From positions 1 to 9,097 of the forward strand of contig CALYRA010000019.1 in NCBI GenBank assembly GCA_945292135.1: 9,097 nucleotides of DNA. Direction: 5' to 3'. Positions 6,113-9,097 of this stretch are shown piece by piece. The notes below the pieces were generated by a model. The model worked only from the letters and a program-made list of their open reading frames with translations, made no database searches and was not told the origin of the DNA. The position numbers and the translations under genes were made by a program. Positions within the stretch are counted from its first letter, which is position 1. Every line of letters starts with the position of its first letter. This stretch comes from an uncultured Dysgonomonas sp. Lineage in GTDB: Bacteria > Bacteroidota > Bacteroidia > Bacteroidales > Dysgonomonadaceae.

Positions 6113-9097
6113 ATGGCTTTTAGAAAAGAAAATAAAGTAAAAAGTAGCTTTTCGAAACTTACAGTAAGCTTAGCGTCTCCCGAAGAAATATTGGAAGCGT
6201 CAAGCGGTGAAGTTTTGAAGCCCGAAACAATCAACTACCGTACTTACAAGCCTGAACGTGATGGTCTTTTCTGCGAACGTATATTCGGTCCGGTAAAAGA
6301 TTATGAATGTCATTGCGGTAAATACAAACGTATTCGCTATAAAGGAATTGTTTGTGATCGATGCGGTGTTGAAGTTACAGAAAAGAAAGTGCGTCGTGAG
6401 CGTACAGGACACATTCACTTAGTTGTGCCAGTAGCTCACATTTGGTACTTCCGTTCACTTCCTAATAAAATTGGTTATCTTTTAGGAATACCTACAAAGA
6501 AACTTGATACTATCATTTATTACGAACGTTATGTTGTAATACAAGCAGGTATCATGGCAGAAGAAGGTATTGCTGAAAAAGATCTTTTGACAGAAGATGA
6601 ATATTTAAAAATAATTGACGAACTTCCGAAAGAAAACCAGATGTTGGATGATAGCGACCCTAATAAGTTTATCGCCAAAATGGGAGCGGAAGGTGTATAT
6701 GATTTGTTGTCGCGTATCAATCTTGATTCGCTGGCAAATACACTACGTCACAAAGCAAATACAGATACATCTCAACAACGTAAAAATGAAGCTTTGAAAC
6801 AACTTCAAGTTGTCGAAGCGTTCCGTGGATCGAAAGGAAAGAATAAACCCGAATGGATGATCGTTAAGATTGTTCCCGTTATTCCGCCCGAACTTCGTCC
6901 ATTAGTTCCCCTTGATGGAGGACGTTTTGCGACATCGGATTTGAATGACCTATATCGTCGTGTAATTATCCGTAACAATCGTTTGAAGAGATTGATAGAT
7001 ATTAAGGCTCCTGAAGTAATCTTACGTAATGAAAAACGTATGCTTCAGGAAGCTGTAGATTCATTGTTTGACAACTCTCGCAAATCGAGTGCGGTTAAGA
7101 CAGACGCTAATCGTCCATTGAAATCACTTTCAGATAGTTTGAAAGGTAAACAAGGACGTTTCCGTCAGAACTTATTAGGAAAGCGTGTTGACTATTCAGC
7201 TCGTTCGGTAATTGTTGTCGGAACTGAATTGAAAATGCATGCATTCGGTATACCAAAAGATATGGCTGAAGAACTTTACAAACCATTTATCATTCGTAAA
7301 CTGATTGAGCGTGGTATTGTAAAAACTGTAAAATCAGCCAAAAAGATAGTTGATCGCAGAGAACCCGTTGTATGGGATATATTGGAACATGTAATGAAAG
7401 GACACCCGGTATTACTCAACCGTGCTCCTACGCTTCACCGTCTTGGTATACAATCATTCCAACCTAAGATGATCGAAGGAAAAGCCATCCAATTGCACCC
7501 ATTAGCATGTACGGCTTTCAATGCCGACTTCGATGGTGACCAGATGGCGGTACACTTACCGTTAGGTAATGAGGCGATACTCGAAGCTCAGATTTTGATG
7601 TTAGGTTCACATAATATCCTTAACCCTGCCAATGGAGCGCCAATTACAGTGCCTTCTCAGGATATGGTTCTTGGATTATACTACATCACAAAAATCCGTA
7701 AAGGAGCTAAGGGTGAAGGTCTTACATTCTATGGACCGGAAGAAGCTATAATTGCGTACAATGAAGGTAAAGCTGCTTTACATGCCCTTATCAAAGTATA
7801 CGTACGTGATTTGGATGAAGAAGGCAATGTCGTAAATGTTTTGAAAGAGACTACAATAGGACGTGTATTGGTAAATCAAAACACGCCCGAAGAAGTCGGA
7901 TTTATCAATGAGGTGTTGTCTAAAAAATCACTTCGCGACATTATCGGATATGTGATTAAAGTAGCAGGAGTAGCTAAAACCGCTAAATTCTTAGACGATA
8001 TTAAAGACTTGGGTTATGCTATGGCATTTAGAGGTGGACTATCGTTTAACCTTGAAGATGTGATTATACCTGAGCAAAAAGATGAATTAGTTAAAGCCGG
8101 TTATAATGAAGTTGAGCAAATTCTTGCCAACTATAACATGGGATTCATTACATATAACGAACGTTACAATCAAATCATTGATACTTGGACTCACGTGAAT
8201 TCGAAATTGTCGAATATTCTGATGAAACAACTTTCAGAAGATAATGGCGGATTCAACTCAGTATATATGATGTTGGATTCCGGCGCCCGTGGTTCAAAAG
8301 AACAGATTCGTCAGTTGTCAGGTATGCGTGGTTTGATGGCTAAACCACAAAAGAGTGGTGCTGAAGGCGGACAAATTATCGAAAACCCAATTTTATCCAA
8401 CTTTAAAGACGGATTGTCGGTGTTAGAGTACTTTATCTCTACACACGGTGCACGTAAAGGTCTTGCCGATACAGCCTTGAAGACAGCCGATGCCGGATAT
8501 TTGACTCGTCGTTTGGTTGACGTTTCTCAAGATGTTATTATTAATGAAGAAGACTGTGGAACACTTCGTGGACTTATAGCTACTGAATTGAAAAATAACG
8601 AAGAAACAGTAGCGTCTCTATACGAACGTATTTTAGGACGCGTTTCGGTACATGACATACAACATCCTCAAACCGGAGAATTGATAGTTAAATCAGGAGA
8701 CGAAATCAGAGAACGTGAAGCTGAAGCTATTCAAAATTCTCCAATAGAACGTGTCGAAATTCGTTCAGTACTTACTTGCGAATCTAAAAAAGGCGTTTGT
8801 GCAAAATGTTATGGACGTAACTTGGCTACGGCGCGTATGGTTCAAAAAGGTGAGGCTGTCGGTGTAATTGCTGCGCAATCTATCGGTGAGCCCGGTACTC
8901 AGTTGACCCTTCGTACGTTCCACGTTGGGGGTATTGCTTCCAATATTGCAACTGAAAACAGTATACTTGCCAAATATGATGGTATTCTTGAAATTGATGA
9001 CCTTCGTATAGTAGATACTGTCGACGAAACCGGTAAAAAAGTGATGATTGTAGTTAGCCGTTTGGTTGAATTACGATTAGTCGATCCAAATACAAAA
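6113..9097 (+). CDS. rpoC: DNA-directed RNA polymerase subunit beta-prime, N-terminal part
   Basis: This is the largest RNA polymerase subunit, which carries the catalytic magnesium. The first 995 codons are present and the gene continues past the right edge; the full protein in this group is about 1400 residues. The ATG at 6113 is the first in-frame start after a stop at 6095 and opens with [10 protein letters not shown]. The zinc-binding domain has C66, C68, C81 and C84. The catalytic loop NADFDGDQM is at 470-478, with the metal-binding aspartates D472, D474 and D476. The second zinc site is C815, C889, C896 and C899. The bridge helix runs from about 770 to 805. The trigger loop begins at QLTLRTFH (930-937). 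From about 943 the sequence enters the insertion within the trigger loop, and the window ends there. All key residues are intact, offset by +1 from E. coli numbering after the catalytic core. There is no SD. It should form the core enzyme with the upstream rpoB product. Confidence 0.99.
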   Translation, partial: MAFRKENKVKSSFSKLTVSLASPEEILEASSGEVLKPETINYRTYKPERDGLFCERIFGPVKDYECHCGKYKRIRYKGIVCDRCGVEVTEKKVRRERTGHIHLVVPVAHIWYFRSLPNKIGYLLGIPTKKLDTIIYYERYVVIQAGIMAEEGIAEKDLLTEDEYLKIIDELPKENQMLDDSDPNKFIAKMGAEGVYDLLSRINLDSLANTLRHKANTDTSQQRKNEALKQLQVVEAFRGSKGKNKPEWMIVKIVPVIPPELRPLVPLDGGRFATSDLNDLYRRVIIRNNRLKRLIDIKAPEVILRNEKRMLQEAVDSLFDNSRKSSAVKTDANRPLKSLSDSLKGKQGRFRQNLLGKRVDYSARSVIVVGTELKMHAFGIPKDMAEELYKPFIIRKLIERGIVKTVKSAKKIVDRREPVVWDILEHVMKGHPVLLNRAPTLHRLGIQSFQPKMIEGKAIQLHPLACTAFNADFDGDQMAVHLPLGNEAILEAQILMLGSHNILNPANGAPITVPSQDMVLGLYYITKIRKGAKGEGLTFYGPEEAIIAYNEGKAALHALIKVYVRDLDEEGNVVNVLKETTIGRVLVNQNTPEEVGFINEVLSKKSLRDIIGYVIKVAGVAKTAKFLDDIKDLGYAMAFRGGLSFNLEDVIIPEQKDELVKAGYNEVEQILANYNMGFITYNERYNQIIDTWTHVNSKLSNILMKQLSEDNGGFNSVYMMLDSGARGSKEQIRQLSGMRGLMAKPQKSGAEGGQIIENPILSNFKDGLSVLEYFISTHGARKGLADTALKTADAGYLTRRLVDVSQDVIINEEDCGTLRGLIATELKNNEETVASLYERILGRVSVHDIQHPQTGELIVKSGDEIREREAEAIQNSPIERVEIRSVLTCESKKGVCAKCYGRNLATARMVQKGEAVGVIAAQSIGEPGTQLTLRTFHVGGIASNIATENSILAKYDGILEIDDLRIVDTVDETGKKVMIVVSRLVELRLVDPNTK

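Noticed and set aside
6200..6797. Short open frames on both strands at the start of rpoC
   Set aside because: The + strand rpoC frame runs through unbroken with the zinc-binding cysteines, so these are shadows.
1..9097. Mobile element, attachment site, CRISPR array or tRNA that could explain the inserted gene
   Set aside because: I saw no transposase, terminal inverted repeats, target-site duplication, spaced direct-repeat array or tRNA cloverleaf in the window.

Overview
The window comes from the rplKAJL-rpoBC ribosomal protein/RNA polymerase locus of a bacterium of the phylum Bacteroidota, most likely order Bacteroidales. The RpoB and RpoC sequences read like that group: RpoB is 1270 residues, shorter than the 1342 of E. 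coli. Base composition is AT-rich, and most start codons follow A/T-rich leaders with no Shine-Dalgarno (SD) motif. A narrower placement, such as a Dysgonomonas- or Parabacteroides-like organism, would be a guess. All genes lie on the + strand.

Layout: the 3' end of rplA (L1) is at 1-414, followed after 19 bases by rplJ (L10) at 434-952. After a 42-base A/T-rich gap comes rplL (L7/L12) at 995-1372. A 104-base gap then holds a clear hairpin plus T-run (1400-1437), a likely partial terminator/attenuator separating the very highly expressed ribosomal stalk genes from the polymerase genes. rpoB (1477-5289) is complete. rpoC starts at 6113 and runs off the right edge after 995 codons, inside the insertion in the trigger loop. 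No gene-free stretch exceeds 300 bases.

The unusual part is at 5308-6006. A 232-residue gene, not part of the core operon as usually known, sits between rpoB and rpoC, 18 bases after rpoB and 106 bases before rpoC. Its product resembles a small cytoplasmic SMI1/KNR4 (SUKH)-like domain, followed by a strongly acidic tract and a helical C-terminal segment. It is the only gene here with a strong SD (AGGAG, 6 bases before the ATG). Its few arginine codons favour CGA, whereas the flanking polymerase genes favour CGT.

The core genes work together in the usual way. L1 and L10/L12 build the two ribosomal stalks, and RpoB and RpoC form the catalytic core of RNA polymerase. The inserted gene would be co-transcribed with the polymerase subunits. 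Whether it acts on polymerase, is an immunity-type protein, or is a passenger cannot be decided from sequence alone.
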